The notes: generated by a model not told the origin, from the sequence alone. DNA of 64,000 nucleotides from an uncultured Clostridia bacterium (GCA_937892115.1 CALAUI010000013.1:20641-84640); one strand, 5' to 3'; positions 24,390-34,164 are shown, counted from the stretch's first letter. Numbers and translations are program-made.

Positions 24390-27325
24390 ATTTCTTCACC
24401 TAACGTAATAATTTCAAAGGGAGTATATTCAACCGTCTGCGTCTCTCCCTCTACGTCCTCAAGCATATTCAGCACCTGCATTTTCCCGTCAAGCTTCAGC
24501 GTGCCTCTTGCACCGTTCTGCTCACTCAGGCGGTAAACGATACGCCTGCCGTCCTCCGAAAGCTTCACCGCCTGCAGATAAAGGGGAGCAAAGTCCGTAC
24601 CGCTCCATTGTACGTCCGCTTTGATAACGGGAGCATTATACTCAAGGGATATGTTATTGACACCCGCATCGGCAACACTTCCGCCGTGGGGATAAATCAT
24701 ATAGCAGAAATCGTGAAAGCCCAAGTCTGCCGTGGGGTCGGGTCTTTCCGTTGCGCGCAGAAGAGAAACGGACATTTCGTTATTCACTCCGCCGACACCG
24801 TATTTATTTTCGTTGATGATTGCCACGCCTCCGCCGGTTTCCGACATATCGCACCAGCGATGCATACAGGTTTCAAATCTCGCCTGCTGCCACGAGGTGT
24901 TGCGGTGAGTCTCTCTGGGAATGAAGCCGGCAGAAGTATCGCACAGCATTTCTCTCGTAAGCACGTTACAGCCGAAATTCACCTTGGCAAGCTTGTGACT
25001 TTCGTTCCAGTCAACGAGGTTTTCAACTTCAATACCACGGGAATCCGCAAACAGACGGATTATACGCTTCCAGCTGCTCTTTTGTGTTGCAAGCGTGACC
25101 TCAAATTCCGCGCATTCTCCGTCAAAGCCCTTATATTCAAGGGGAGAAGTGATTTTTATCTCAAGCTCTTTCTCAACGTAATTGGGCAGGATATCCCATG
25201 CATCGTAGTTGCCGGGCATATCGTAATAAAGATGAAGCTTGTTGAATTCACCGTTTATCCATTCACGGCAAAGCTCCTTGTCATATATTGAAGCAATACT
25301 GCCGTCGGGATTGAATGCGATTTTATAGTAAGGTGTATCGGCTGAAAGATTATCCGCAGTAATGATGCTGCCGGATTTGCGTTCACTTATATCAGCCCTT
25401 GAAAGGGAGGGCGCGTGGGTATGAACGAATCTGCCTCTGACACCTTTTCTCACGTGTTTTCCGTTTTCATCGGGTATGAATGAGAAGGATTTTCTTTCAA
25501 AGTTAAGGGTATTAAAATATTTACCTTCGTTTCCAATCAAAGCGGAAAGCCGCTTTTCGCTGTCTTCAAAATCCTCAACGGCATCACGGTAAACGGGGGT
25601 AATATGACTGCCGGGCATAATATCGTGGAACTGATTTACCATCAGCTTCTTGTAGATATCACGAATTTCGTCGGCAGGATATTCTTTACCCTGCTTCATT
25701 CTCAGAACGGAAACAAGCTCCGCATCACGCAGGGCGAATTCGGTCCTTCTGTTGTAATTTTTAAGCTTTGCCTTGGAGGTAAAGGTACCTCTGTGCATTT
25801 CAAGATAAAATTCTCCGTCCCATACGGCAAGGTCATCCCTTCCGTCAAAATTATCGTGAAGGAAATCCTTTCCGCTTGTCATCTTTGTTTCGGGCATGAC
25901 GGAAAGCTTATCAAAGCGGTGCATAAGTTCTACCATTTCTTCCGTGGCACCGCTGCCTCCGTCACCGTAACCGAACATCTGGAAGGTATGGGAAAGGGTA
26001 TCCTTATCCTGGAAGGCATCCCAGTTTGCTTTTATCTGGCTGGGCATATTCCACGAATTGAAATGGGTCGGAGGTACGCAGGCATAAACCTTGCTGCCGT
26101 CAATTCCCTTCCATATAAAATTATTGTGGGGGAAACGGTTGGTATCGTTCCAGGTGGACATCTTATTGGATACGAAATAATTGACACCGCTCTTTTTCAG
26201 AATCTGAGGAAGTATCCAGCTGTTTCCGAAAACGTCGGGAAGCCATGCATTGTCAACGGTAATGCCGAATTTTTCTCTGAAATAGGTCTGACCGTAAAGG
26301 CACTGACGGATAAGGGACTCGGCTGAGGGAATATTGCAGTCGGGCTCAACGTACATTGCACAGGCGGGCTCAAATCTGCCCTCGGCAATTCTTCCCTTCA
26401 TCTCTTCAAAGACCTCGGGATAATATTTTTCAAGGGTCTCGTAGGTATACGCCTGAGTGTGGGCATATCTGAAATCCGGATACTTATCCATCAGACGAAG
26501 CTGAATGAGTACGGTACGCATATTTTTCTGTACGGAATGAATCCTGCGCCAATAGTAGGCAATATCAAGGTGGGAATATGATACAAGCTCAACGACACCG
26601 TCCCCCTTGTATAAATCACACGAGAAAATATGCTTGTCAATATGCTCTGCCGCCGCCGTGATATCCTCATCACGCACGTCATCGTAATCAATATAATTCA
26701 GAGCAATGTTCAGTTCCTTTGCGATAAGCTCACTGAAATCCTCATTGAAGCATTCGCTGTAAGCAACGTCAAGCAGCGCTTCTATATCGTAGATTAAGGA
26801 CTGAAGCTTTCTGTTGACTACGGCAATATATCCGCCCTCAAAAATCTGACGGCATCCCCTCTTTGAAAGGTTATCGGGGTTTCTTTCGTCGTCGGGCTTG
26901 GAACGGTTATATCCCTCTATTTCAATGTGAATATGTCTGTCTTTTATATAATCGGAAATATCTATGCGGTCTCTGTTGGGGTCTATACCGCCGATATATT
27001 TTCCGTTTGCCTTTACGACCATCTCGGCAGTGGTGGGCAAAACGAAGCTGTAATCCTTACCCATAAGGCAATCCGGAATATCAAAATCCGCTTCAATGAA
27101 AGCCGTTCCGTCGGGAGTAAAATACATATCTCCCTTTCTGAGAGGACGGAATTCACCGCCGTCATAAAATTCATATTCCATTTCCCGCACCTGACGGGCA
27201 TCCTTTATGAGAAAAGTGTCAATTTCGGATTTGTATGAGTAAATATGTCTTTTGAGCCAGCCGAAGCGAAGGCGTATATATTCCTCCGGCTTCATGCTTC
27301 TTCTTTCAACCTTAATCTGTGCCAC
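24386..27325 (-). CDS. GH38 alpha-mannosidase
   Basis: A 979-residue glycoside hydrolase family 38 alpha-mannosidase without a signal peptide, so it probably acts inside the cell on imported mannosides. Zinc-site residues His252 and Asp254 (SHLDIAYYWR), the nucleophile Asp364 in WLPDVFGNS, and further family blocks (FHDIMPGSH, YDMPGNYDAWDILP, MHRWCDMSE) are intact. The start is GTG at 27325 with a GAGGTGA ribosome site. It begins 10 bases after the NifU-like gene and overlaps the phosphohexomutase by four bases, so three genes form one unit. It probably trims N-glycan or mannan oligosaccharides. Confidence 0.93.
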   Translation of the reverse strand: MAQIKVERRSMKPEEYIRLRFGWLKRHIYSYKSEIDTFLIKDARQVREMEYEFYDGGEFRPLRKGDMYFTPDGTAFIEADFDIPDCLMGKDYSFVLPTTAEMVVKANGKYIGGIDPNRDRIDISDYIKDRHIHIEIEGYNRSKPDDERNPDNLSKRGCRQIFEGGYIAVVNRKLQSLIYDIEALLDVAYSECFNEDFSELIAKELNIALNYIDYDDVRDEDITAAAEHIDKHIFSCDLYKGDGVVELVSYSHLDIAYYWRRIHSVQKNMRTVLIQLRLMDKYPDFRYAHTQAYTYETLEKYYPEVFEEMKGRIAEGRFEPACAMYVEPDCNIPSAESLIRQCLYGQTYFREKFGITVDNAWLPDVFGNSWILPQILKKSGVNYFVSNKMSTWNDTNRFPHNNFIWKGIDGSKVYACVPPTHFNSWNMPSQIKANWDAFQDKDTLSHTFQMFGYGDGGSGATEEMVELMHRFDKLSVMPETKMTSGKDFLHDNFDGRDDLAVWDGEFYLEMHRGTFTSKAKLKNYNRRTEFALRDAELVSVLRMKQGKEYPADEIRDIYKKLMVNQFHDIMPGSHITPVYRDAVEDFEDSEKRLSALIGNEGKYFNTLNFERKSFSFIPDENGKHVRKGVRGRFVHTHAPSLSRADISERKSGSIITADNLSADTPYYKIAFNPDGSIASIYDKELCREWINGEFNKLHLYYDMPGNYDAWDILPNYVEKELEIKITSPLEYKGFDGECAEFEVTLATQKSSWKRIIRLFADSRGIEVENLVDWNESHKLAKVNFGCNVLTREMLCDTSAGFIPRETHRNTSWQQARFETCMHRWCDMSETGGGVAIINENKYGVGGVNNEMSVSLLRATERPDPTADLGFHDFCYMIYPHGGSVADAGVNNISLEYNAPVIKADVQWSGTDFAPLYLQAVKLSEDGRRIVYRLSEQNGARGTLKLDGKMQVLNMLEDVEGETQTVEYTPFEIITLGEEI

Positions 27326-27335
27326 TTATCTCACC

Positions 27336-27569
27336 TCACTTATCCTGAAACCAGGGCTTACGTCTGGCAGCGATTATCCTTACCTCTTCGCCCAAATCTG
27401 TTTTAATTCTTTCCTCTATCCATTTACAGCAGCGGTCAAGCTTATCACATTTTGAGCATTCGCCTCTGAAAGTAAGATTTACAATTCCGTCTTCGCAGGA
27501 AACAAATTCAAAGTGACCTCCGTCTGCCTGAATGCAGGGAAGTATCTTTTCAATCAGATATTTTTCCAT
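27336..27569 (-). CDS. NifU C-terminal-domain-like Fe-S protein
   Basis: A 77-residue protein matching the NifU C-terminal (Nfu) domain: KILPCIQADGGHFEFV and then the cluster-binding C-S-K-C in FRGECSKCD. Such proteins carry or deliver [4Fe-4S] clusters. It has two further cysteines (DRCCKW) next to the motif, which are not usual. The AAGGGGG ribosome site supports the start. It lies first in the operon with the alpha-mannosidase and phosphohexomutase, an unexpected pairing; it may simply ride on the same promoter. Confidence 0.8.
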   Translation of the reverse strand: MEKYLIEKILPCIQADGGHFEFVSCEDGIVNLTFRGECSKCDKLDRCCKWIEERIKTDLGEEVRIIAARRKPWFQDK

Positions 27570-27636
27570 AAAGCGTCCCCCTTTTCCGAATCCTTTTTAT
27601 TATACTATCATAAGAGAGTAAGTGCAACAAAAACGG

Positions 27637-27665
27637 TTGAAATTTCAGGCCGATAATGATATATT
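27637..27665 (+). promoter_or_regulatory. sigma-A promoter for the DMT exporter gene
   Basis: TTGAAA and TATATT are separated by 17 bases, 29 bases ahead of the ATG at 27695. Confidence 0.65.
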
Positions 27666-27694
27666 ATCCTCATATTCATTAACGGAGAGAGTAT

Positions 27695-28546
27695 ATGTAT
27701 TATTACGCACTTGTAAGTGCTGCGGTCGTAATGTTCAGCTTCATGTTTCTGCTGAACGAACAGTATGAAAAAGAAAGCGGTACCGCACTCACGGCAATCT
27801 TCAAATTCTCCCTCGGCACGTCTGCCGCAGGGTTTGTGATTCTGTTTGCAATGAACGGTTTCCGCCTTGAGCTCACCCCTTTTTCGGCGGCGGTGGCTTT
27901 ATGGGCGGTAGTGAACAACCTGCTTTACACTCTTTGCAGTATAAGGTCTTTGTCCAAAATCAATCTTTCGCTTTTCTCCATATTCGCAATGCTCGGAGGA
28001 ATGACGATCCCCTTTATTGCGGGCATCCTTTTTTATGACGAGCCGATGACGATCGGAAAAGCTCTGTGCTTCATACTGATTGCCGTTTCGCTGTTTTTTA
28101 CGTTTCAGAAGGGCGAAAGCAAAAAGGGCTTCATCTACTATGCCGGTGTATTCATAACAAACGGTATGTCCGGAGTGATTTCCAAATTCTATTCCGAGGC
28201 CGGATGTCACAAGGCAAGCAGCAACGGTTATTCGGCACAGATTGCGCTCTTCTCGGTCATTGCCGCCTTTATCATTCTGCTTTGTATAAAGGGTGACAAA
28301 TCCCTGCCAAAGAAAAAATCACTCTTCTGTATGGCAGGATGCGGTATAGTCAGCAACGTTGCGAATTTCATTCTGCTGATTGCACTTTCGCACCTTCCCG
28401 CATCGGCCCAGTATCCGTTTGTCACGGGCGGAGTGATGATAGTATCAACCGTTATCTGCGCTTTCACGCCGAATAAACCGAAGAAGAGAGAAATTGCCGC
28501 CGTAGTGCTTTCCTTCGCAGGCATAATGTGTCTTCTGCTCACTTAA
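27695..28546 (+). CDS. EamA/DMT-family transporter
   Basis: A 283-residue membrane protein with about ten helices in two homologous halves, typical of the drug/metabolite transporter superfamily. Both halves end in the glycine/proline-rich helices expected of EamA domains (PFIAGILFYDEPMTIGKALC in the first; SAQYPFVTGGVMIVSTVI in the second). The GGAG ribosome site is 7 bases before the ATG. It is monocistronic, with its own promoter and a terminator. The substrate is unknown; family members export amino acids, nucleosides or drugs. Confidence 0.85.
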   Translation: MYYYALVSAAVVMFSFMFLLNEQYEKESGTALTAIFKFSLGTSAAGFVILFAMNGFRLELTPFSAAVALWAVVNNLLYTLCSIRSLSKINLSLFSIFAMLGGMTIPFIAGILFYDEPMTIGKALCFILIAVSLFFTFQKGESKKGFIYYAGVFITNGMSGVISKFYSEAGCHKASSNGYSAQIALFSVIAAFIILLCIKGDKSLPKKKSLFCMAGCGIVSNVANFILLIALSHLPASAQYPFVTGGVMIVSTVICAFTPNKPKKREIAAVVLSFAGIMCLLLT

Positions 28547-28566
28547 AATCTGCCGTATAATGACGA

Positions 28567-28598
28567 AAGGGTACTCCCGAGGGAGTACCCTTGATTTT
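28567..28598. terminator. bidirectional terminator
   Basis: A 12-base inverted repeat AAGGGTACTCCC/GGGAGTACCCTT followed by GATTTTTT lies between the convergent DMT and serS genes. Confidence 0.9.
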
Positions 28599-28607
28599 TT
28601 GTTTTTC

Positions 28608-29894
28608 TTACTTAACGGGAACGAGCTTATCCTTGCCGCCCATATAAGGTCTGAGGGCAACGGGGATATTGACGGTACCGTCGGCATTAAGGTTATTCTC
28701 AAGGAAAGCGATAAGCATTCTGGGAGGAGCAACAACCGTATTGTTGAGGGTATGGGGAAGATATTTGCCATCCTTACCGTTAACTCTGATTTTAAGGCGT
28801 CTTGCCTGGGCATCGCCGAGATTTGAGCAGGAGCCGACCTCAAAATACTTCTTCTGTCTGGGTGACCATGCTTCAACGTCAACGGACTTTACTTTAAGGT
28901 CTGCAAGGTCGCCTGAGCAGCACTCGAGAGTTCTTACGGGTATATCAAGAGAACGGAAAAGATCTACCGTATTCTGCCAGAGCTTATCAAACCAGAGAGG
29001 ACTGTCCTCGGGCTTGCAAACAACTATCATTTCCTGCTTCTCAAACTGGTGGATTCTGTAAACGCCTCTCTCCTCAATACCGTGAGCTCCCTTTTCCTTG
29101 CGGAAGCAGGGTGAATAGCTGGTAAGAGTGTGGGGAAGAGTATCCTCTTCAACGATAGTATCAATGTATTTACCTATCATTGAATGTTCACTTGTACCGA
29201 TAAGATAAAGGTCTTCGCCTTCAATCTTATACATCATGGCGTCCATTTCGGCAAAGCTCATAACGCCGGTTACAACATTGGAACGAATCATAAAGGGAGG
29301 AATATAATAGGTAAATCCTCTGTCGATCATGAAGTCTCTTGCGTAAGCGGTGCAGGCTGAATGAAGGCGTGCAATATCACCGCAAAGATAATAAAAGCCG
29401 TTGCCTGCTACTCTGCCTGCGGCATCAAGGTCAATACCGTTGAAGCTTTCCATGATTTCGGTATGATAGGGAATATCAAAATCGGGGACAACGGGCTCAC
29501 CGTACTTCTGTACCTCAACGTTTTCACTGTCATCCTTACCGATGGGAACGGAGGGGTCGATGATATTGGGGATAACCATCATTATTTTGGTTACCTTTTC
29601 CTGAAGCTCGGGCTCAAGCTTTTCAAGCTCGGCAAGTCTTGCTGAATACTCGGAAACCTTTGCCTTGACTTCGTTTGCCTCGTCCTTTTTACCCTGTGCC
29701 ATAAGAGCACCGATTTCCTTGGAAACCTTGTTTTTGGTGTTTCTGAGAGCATCCGCCTCTGTCTTTGCGGCACGGAGCTGAGCATCAAGCTCAATTACCT
29801 CGTCAACGAGAGGAAGCTTACTGTCCTGAAACTTATTTTTTATGTTCTGCTTAACGATATCGGGATTTTCTCTCAGGAATTTAATATCAATCAT
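28608..29894 (-). CDS. serS: serine--tRNA ligase
   Basis: A 428-residue class II seryl-tRNA synthetase of normal length. The N-terminal antiparallel coiled coil (about 30-100) is followed by the catalytic domain with TSEHSMIG (serine pocket), motif 2 SPCFRKEKGAHG, HQFEKQEM and motif 3 NNTVVAPPRMLIAFLEN. Unlike most copies in Firmicutes there is no visible serine T-box upstream; instead the ATG overlaps the stop of the Mrp gene by one base (TAATG), so translation is coupled to that gene. Confidence 0.97.
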   Translation of the reverse strand: MIDIKFLRENPDIVKQNIKNKFQDSKLPLVDEVIELDAQLRAAKTEADALRNTKNKVSKEIGALMAQGKKDEANEVKAKVSEYSARLAELEKLEPELQEKVTKIMMVIPNIIDPSVPIGKDDSENVEVQKYGEPVVPDFDIPYHTEIMESFNGIDLDAAGRVAGNGFYYLCGDIARLHSACTAYARDFMIDRGFTYYIPPFMIRSNVVTGVMSFAEMDAMMYKIEGEDLYLIGTSEHSMIGKYIDTIVEEDTLPHTLTSYSPCFRKEKGAHGIEERGVYRIHQFEKQEMIVVCKPEDSPLWFDKLWQNTVDLFRSLDIPVRTLECCSGDLADLKVKSVDVEAWSPRQKKYFEVGSCSNLGDAQARRLKIRVNGKDGKYLPHTLNNTVVAPPRMLIAFLENNLNADGTVNIPVALRPYMGGKDKLVPVK

Positions 29895-30730
29895 TATTTT
29901 TCAATCCTTTCCAGTAATTCAACTGCATCTGCAACGTACTTGTCATCCGCAAGTTCAACGGCACCCTTGTCAACAAGAGCAGCTGTTTTGGGGTCCATGG
30001 GAATTCTTGCAAGAACGGGAACACCGAGCTCTGCGGCGATTTCATCGGCTTTACTCTCACCGAAAATATGAATTTCCTTACCGCAGTCGGGGCAGATTGC
30101 ATAGCTCATATTTTCAACAATGCCCAGAATGGGAATATTCATAAGCTTTGCCATGTTGTAAGCTTTTTTGACAATCATGGTAACCAGGTCCTGAGGAGTG
30201 GTAACGATGATAATACCGTCAACGGGAAGATTCTGGAAAACCGTAAGTGAAACGTCGCCCGTTCCGGGAGGCATATCAACAAACATATAGTCCACGTCGC
30301 CCCAGGCAACGTCCTTCCAGAACTGCTGGATGACACCGGAAATGACGGGGCCTCTCCATACGACGGGTGAATCCTCCGTTTCAAGAAGCAGATTGACAGA
30401 CATTATTCTGATACCGGTGCTTGTTACCTTGGGAAGAAGTCCCGTTGCATCGGCTTCGGCTCTGTCTTTGATACCGAACGACTTGGGAATTGAAGGTCCG
30501 GTAATATCCGCATCAAGCACGGCGCACTGATGACCTCTCGTCTGCATTGCCGATGCAAGAAGGGAAGTGACGAGTGATTTACCTACGCCGCCCTTACCGC
30601 TGACAACACCGATGACCTTTTTGATATCACTGTACTGACCGCAGGGGATACGCATATCCTGAGGTTCTTCTTTTTTTGAAGAGCAATTGCTTGAACAAGT
30701 TGAGCAATTACCCGTGCATCCTTCGCTCAT
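29894..30730 (-). CDS. mrp: Mrp/NBP35-type P-loop ATPase, Fe-S carrier
   Basis: A 278-residue Mrp/ApbC-family ATPase that transfers Fe-S clusters to apoproteins. The deviant Walker A GKGGVGKS, DADITGPS, and the C-terminal CPDCGKE cluster-binding motif are intact. The N-terminus has an extra cysteine cluster (CTGNCSTCSSNC), as in NBP35-like members. The second Met is chosen as start because GGAG lies 9 bases upstream, whereas the ATG at 30745 has no ribosome site. It is cotranscribed with serS and driven by a promoter at 30771-30798. Confidence 0.93.
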   Translation of the reverse strand: MSEGCTGNCSTCSSNCSSKKEEPQDMRIPCGQYSDIKKVIGVVSGKGGVGKSLVTSLLASAMQTRGHQCAVLDADITGPSIPKSFGIKDRAEADATGLLPKVTSTGIRIMSVNLLLETEDSPVVWRGPVISGVIQQFWKDVAWGDVDYMFVDMPPGTGDVSLTVFQNLPVDGIIIVTTPQDLVTMIVKKAYNMAKLMNIPILGIVENMSYAICPDCGKEIHIFGESKADEIAAELGVPVLARIPMDPKTAALVDKGAVELADDKYVADAVELLERIEK

Positions 30731-30770
30731 ATCGTTTATCTCCATTCAAATTTATAAATCAATAATGTTT

Positions 30771-30798
30771 ATTTTACCATATAATACTAAAAATGCAA
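30771..30798 (-). promoter_or_regulatory. promoter for mrp-serS
   Basis: On the minus strand TTGCAT and TAAAAT with a 16-base spacer lie about 40 bases upstream of the Mrp start. Confidence 0.55.
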
Positions 30799-30805
30799 GT
30801 GTTTA

Positions 30806-30834
30806 TTGACTTTAAGGTGCCAATAATATAAAAT
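30806..30834 (+). promoter_or_regulatory. sigma-A promoter for the gtrA-GPH-fucosidase operon
   Basis: TTGACT and TAAAAT are separated by 17 bases, with the GtrA ATG 38 bases downstream. It is back to back with the mrp promoter. Confidence 0.7.
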
Positions 30835-30872
30835 AACTGATATACCACATTCATCGGACGTACGGAGGCACT

Positions 30873-31460
30873 ATGGAAGAGAAAAAAGCCGGCCCTTATA
30901 CAAGGTTTGTTGGGGGATTACGCGGTCTTCTTTTTAAGATATTCAAGCCGGAAACGGCTTTGGGAAAGCTTATTGACAAGCTGGTCACCAAAGAAATCAT
31001 CTCTTATCTTTTCTTCGGAGTGATGACCACTCTCGTGAATTTCATAACGTATTCCCTGCTTGTCAAATTCGCTTTCGGAAATAATCCGGACGGCAGTCAG
31101 GTCACCCTCAGCAACGGCATCGCCTGGTGCGCCGCGGTAATCTTCGCTTTCTTTACCAATAAGCTCTTTGTCTTTGAAAGCAAAAGCTTCGCTCCCCTCA
31201 CCTTCATGAAGGAATTTTTCTCCTTCGTCGGCGCAAGAATCGTCACGGGACTTATGGAAACATTTATACCTACTCTGCTGATAAACGCGGGTCTTGACGG
31301 CACTCTTTTCGGTGTAAAAGGACTTATAGCAAAGCTGGTAGTTGCAATTGCGGTTATTATCCTCAACTATGTTTTCAGCAAGCTCATTTCCTTCAGGGAA
31401 AAAGCTGAAGCATCGGAGAGTGAGAAAATAAACAATAATCCTGAGGAGGATTGCAAATGA
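30873..31460 (+). CDS. GtrA-family membrane protein
   Basis: A 195-residue protein with four membrane helices and the GtrA signature region (YLFFGVMTTLVNFITYSLLV and AVIFAFFTNKLFVFESKS). GtrA proteins are implicated in moving polyprenyl-phosphate-linked sugars across the membrane for cell-surface polysaccharide work. A cytoplasmic N-terminal extension of about 45 residues and a charged acidic C-terminus are present. Its stop overlaps the ATG of the next gene (ATGA), and a GAGGAGG ribosome site lies in its last codons. Confidence 0.85.
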   Translation: MEEKKAGPYTRFVGGLRGLLFKIFKPETALGKLIDKLVTKEIISYLFFGVMTTLVNFITYSLLVKFAFGNNPDGSQVTLSNGIAWCAAVIFAFFTNKLFVFESKSFAPLTFMKEFFSFVGARIVTGLMETFIPTLLINAGLDGTLFGVKGLIAKLVVAIAVIILNYVFSKLISFREKAEASESEKINNNPEEDCK

Positions 31461-32866
31461 AAAAGTATCTCGGTTTCAAGGAAATTGCGGCGTATTCACT
31501 GGGTCTTTTCGGCTTCCAGATGATTGTAGGTCTGCTTAATTCCTATCAGGCGGAATTTTATCACGAGGTCCTGGGCGCCGACCTTGCAATAGTCGGTATT
31601 CTTATCTGTATCGTCAAGATACTCTCATCTGTTTTTGACCCCTTCGTAGGCAACAAAATCAGCAGCAAGGGTAAGCTCAAGCCCTTCATTCTCTACGCAA
31701 TCGCCCCCTTCTCAATCATGACCATTCTGGTATTCCTGAACGTGTCAAAGCTTTTCAGCGGTATGGCTGTTTATGTATGGATTTTCATCACCTTCCTGCT
31801 CTGGAGTATGTCCATGACCATAGGTGACGTTCCCTCTCAAGGTATCGCTTCCGTACTTACCCCCAATCCCGAAGAAAAAACAAATACCATTTCCCTTGCA
31901 AACACCTTCAAGGAAATCGGTTTCTCCGCTTCGGCAGTCATAGTACCTTTAGTATGCATACTCGTTCCCGGCGGTTCAAAGGTATTTGTTGAAAAAGGTG
32001 CCAAGGATACTCCCATCAACGCTGCGGAATATTTCGGCTCAGCCATTGCCTGCGCAATCCTCGGCTGCGCTCTCTTTGCCCTCATTTATATCGGCACAAA
32101 GGAAAGAGTACCCTACTCCGCAGAGAAGATGAGCATGAAGGAAATGTTCAGAACTCTCAAGTCAAACAAGCCCCTTATGCTTGTAGTTATTTCATACATC
32201 ATCGGCGCTGTCCGCAAGCTTTCAATGGCTATTCAGGTGCAGGCGGCAAACGTTATGCTCGGCAGCCAGAACTACGTTGTTCTCTTCGGTATCTGCATGG
32301 GCGTGGGCTCCGTTGTAAGTATGGCTCTCATTCCCATCCTGCTTAAAAAGTGGGACGAAAAGAAGGTCAGCATCATCGTTTCAATTTACGGCTTTGTCGT
32401 ATCAATCGCCGCAGTTCTCATCTATATATTCGTTACACAGAATATGATAGTAATGTTCATTATGATGTTCCTTTCGGGTCTTCAGTTCGGTGTTGTAAAC
32501 ATCGTTCCGATGATCATGGTTGCGGACTGTGTAGACTATCACGAATATGAAACGGGTAAGAGAATCGAAGGTCCCGCTTTCTCGATTCTTACCCTTACCA
32601 TCAAGGTCGCCCTTGCCGTCAGCGCAGCAATAGGTCTTGCAATGCTTAAGGTCGCTCATTACGAAGCAGGCACGGATTTCAGCGTTCTCACAGAAGGCGT
32701 AAGATACACCAAGAACGTTGTTTACTTTGCATTCGTAGGTCTTCCCGGTATCGGCAGTCTCCTTTCAATCCTTCCTCTTCTCAAGTATGATCTTGTAGGA
32801 GAAAAGAAACTTAAAATCGCAGCAGAGCTTCAGGAAAGAAGAGAAAAAGCAGAAGTAAAGGAGTAA
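31457..32866 (+). CDS. MFS transporter, GPH (glycoside-pentoside-hexuronide) type
   Basis: A 469-residue, 12-helix transporter of the GPH cation-symporter group. Typical signs are the N-terminal F-x-x-Y-x-x-G-x-x-G helix and the D-P-F-V-G-N motif after helix 2, the DVPSQGIAS loop, and the later MIMVADCVDYHEYETGKR segment. GPH permeases import oligosaccharides or glycosides with Na+ or H+. The adjacent intracellular alpha-L-fucosidase suggests a fucosylated substrate. The true start is the ATG at 31457, 6 bases after the GAGGAGG site and overlapping the GtrA stop. Confidence 0.9.
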   Translation: MKKYLGFKEIAAYSLGLFGFQMIVGLLNSYQAEFYHEVLGADLAIVGILICIVKILSSVFDPFVGNKISSKGKLKPFILYAIAPFSIMTILVFLNVSKLFSGMAVYVWIFITFLLWSMSMTIGDVPSQGIASVLTPNPEEKTNTISLANTFKEIGFSASAVIVPLVCILVPGGSKVFVEKGAKDTPINAAEYFGSAIACAILGCALFALIYIGTKERVPYSAEKMSMKEMFRTLKSNKPLMLVVISYIIGAVRKLSMAIQVQAANVMLGSQNYVVLFGICMGVGSVVSMALIPILLKKWDEKKVSIIVSIYGFVVSIAAVLIYIFVTQNMIVMFIMMFLSGLQFGVVNIVPMIMVADCVDYHEYETGKRIEGPAFSILTLTIKVALAVSAAIGLAMLKVAHYEAGTDFSVLTEGVRYTKNVVYFAFVGLPGIGSLLSILPLLKYDLVGEKKLKIAAELQERREKAEVKE

Positions 32867-32871
32867 TACGT

Positions 32872-34164
32872 ATGTTACTATCAAAACCCGATTATGAGCA
32901 GATGATCGCACAGTCAAGAGACAAGCGAATGGAATGGTGGCGTGAGGCCCGTTTCGGTATGTTCATTCATTTCGGCCTTTACTCACAGCTCGGCAGACAC
33001 GAATGGGCAATGGCTTGCGAAAACATTCCCGTTGACGAATATGAAAAGCTCGCGGATTCCTTCAAGCCCAAAGAGGGCTGCTGCCGTGAATGGGCGGCTC
33101 TAGCCAAGAAAGCGGGCTGTAAATATATGGTCCTCACGACAAGACACCACGAGGGCTTCAGTCTCTGGGATTCAAAGGTCAATCCCTTCAATTCCGTAAA
33201 CTACGGTCCTCACAGGGATATAGTCAGGGAATTTGTTGAAGCATGCCGTGAATTCGGCCTTAAAATCGGATTCTATTCATCCCTTATGGACTGGCATCAT
33301 CCCGACGGCGGTATATGTGAATTTGATACCGAAGCGCGTGCCCGTTTTACAAAATATATCCGTGACCTCAACGAGGAGCTTCTCACTCAGTACGGCAAAA
33401 TCGACATCCTCTGGTATGACGTTGCCGCACCCATGGAAAGCTGGGAAGGTTGGGATTCTCTTGAAAGAAACCAGTTCCTCCGTTCCCTTCAGCCGGATAT
33501 CATAATCAACAACAGAAGCCGTCTTGACGAAGATTTCGGCACTCCCGAGGGTTCAATCAAGCCCATGGACCGTGACTGGGAGGCGTGCATGACCTTCAAC
33601 GATTTAAGCTGGGGCTACGTTGACGAAGACCAGGTCGCGCCTTACAGCTACACGCCCCAGAGAATTGTCAAGATGATTCAGACCTGCTCGGAAAGAGGCG
33701 GCAATCTGCTTCTCAACGTAGGTCCGAAGCCCGACGGCTCCGTTCCCTCCGACGTTATCGTTCCCCTTGAAAAAGTCGGTGAATGGCTCAGCGTAAACGG
33801 TGAAGCCGTTTACGGCAAGCTCGAGAAGACAAACGGTCACCAGTTCCAGCCCAACGGCGTTTCCCGTCCCACCACAAAGGGCAACACAGTCTATATGTGG
33901 AATCAGATATGGCATCCCGTTGACGGTAAAATGGGCATCGGCGGATTCCTGACAGAGCCGAAGAATATCTGCTTCATGGACGGTACACCCATTGAATTTG
34001 AAAAGAAGGGTGACAGAATCATCCTCAGCGGTCTTCCCGAAAAGAATCCCGACCCCATTCTCGGCTATCCCCTTATCAAAATTGAATTTGAAACCTTCCC
34101 CGAATACAGATTCGGTTCCTACCTTCCCCAGCTCAATTCGGGACGTATGAGAGAAATCAAATAA
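32872..34164 (+). CDS. GH29 alpha-L-fucosidase
   Basis: A 430-residue GH29 enzyme without a signal peptide. The motifs RFGMFIHFGLYS, TTRHHEGFSLWDS, FYSSLMDWHHP and the nucleophile Asp183 in ILWYDVAAP are intact, followed by RGGNLLLNVGPKPDG, where the barrel closes. A short beta-sandwich completes the chain. It should cleave alpha-L-fucosyl residues from sugars imported by the neighbouring GPH transporter, 5 bases upstream. The stop codon overlaps the next gene's ATG (TAATG). Confidence 0.93.
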   Translation: MLLSKPDYEQMIAQSRDKRMEWWREARFGMFIHFGLYSQLGRHEWAMACENIPVDEYEKLADSFKPKEGCCREWAALAKKAGCKYMVLTTRHHEGFSLWDSKVNPFNSVNYGPHRDIVREFVEACREFGLKIGFYSSLMDWHHPDGGICEFDTEARARFTKYIRDLNEELLTQYGKIDILWYDVAAPMESWEGWDSLERNQFLRSLQPDIIINNRSRLDEDFGTPEGSIKPMDRDWEACMTFNDLSWGYVDEDQVAPYSYTPQRIVKMIQTCSERGGNLLLNVGPKPDGSVPSDVIVPLEKVGEWLSVNGEAVYGKLEKTNGHQFQPNGVSRPTTKGNTVYMWNQIWHPVDGKMGIGGFLTEPKNICFMDGTPIEFEKKGDRIILSGLPEKNPDPILGYPLIKIEFETFPEYRFGSYLPQLNSGRMREIK

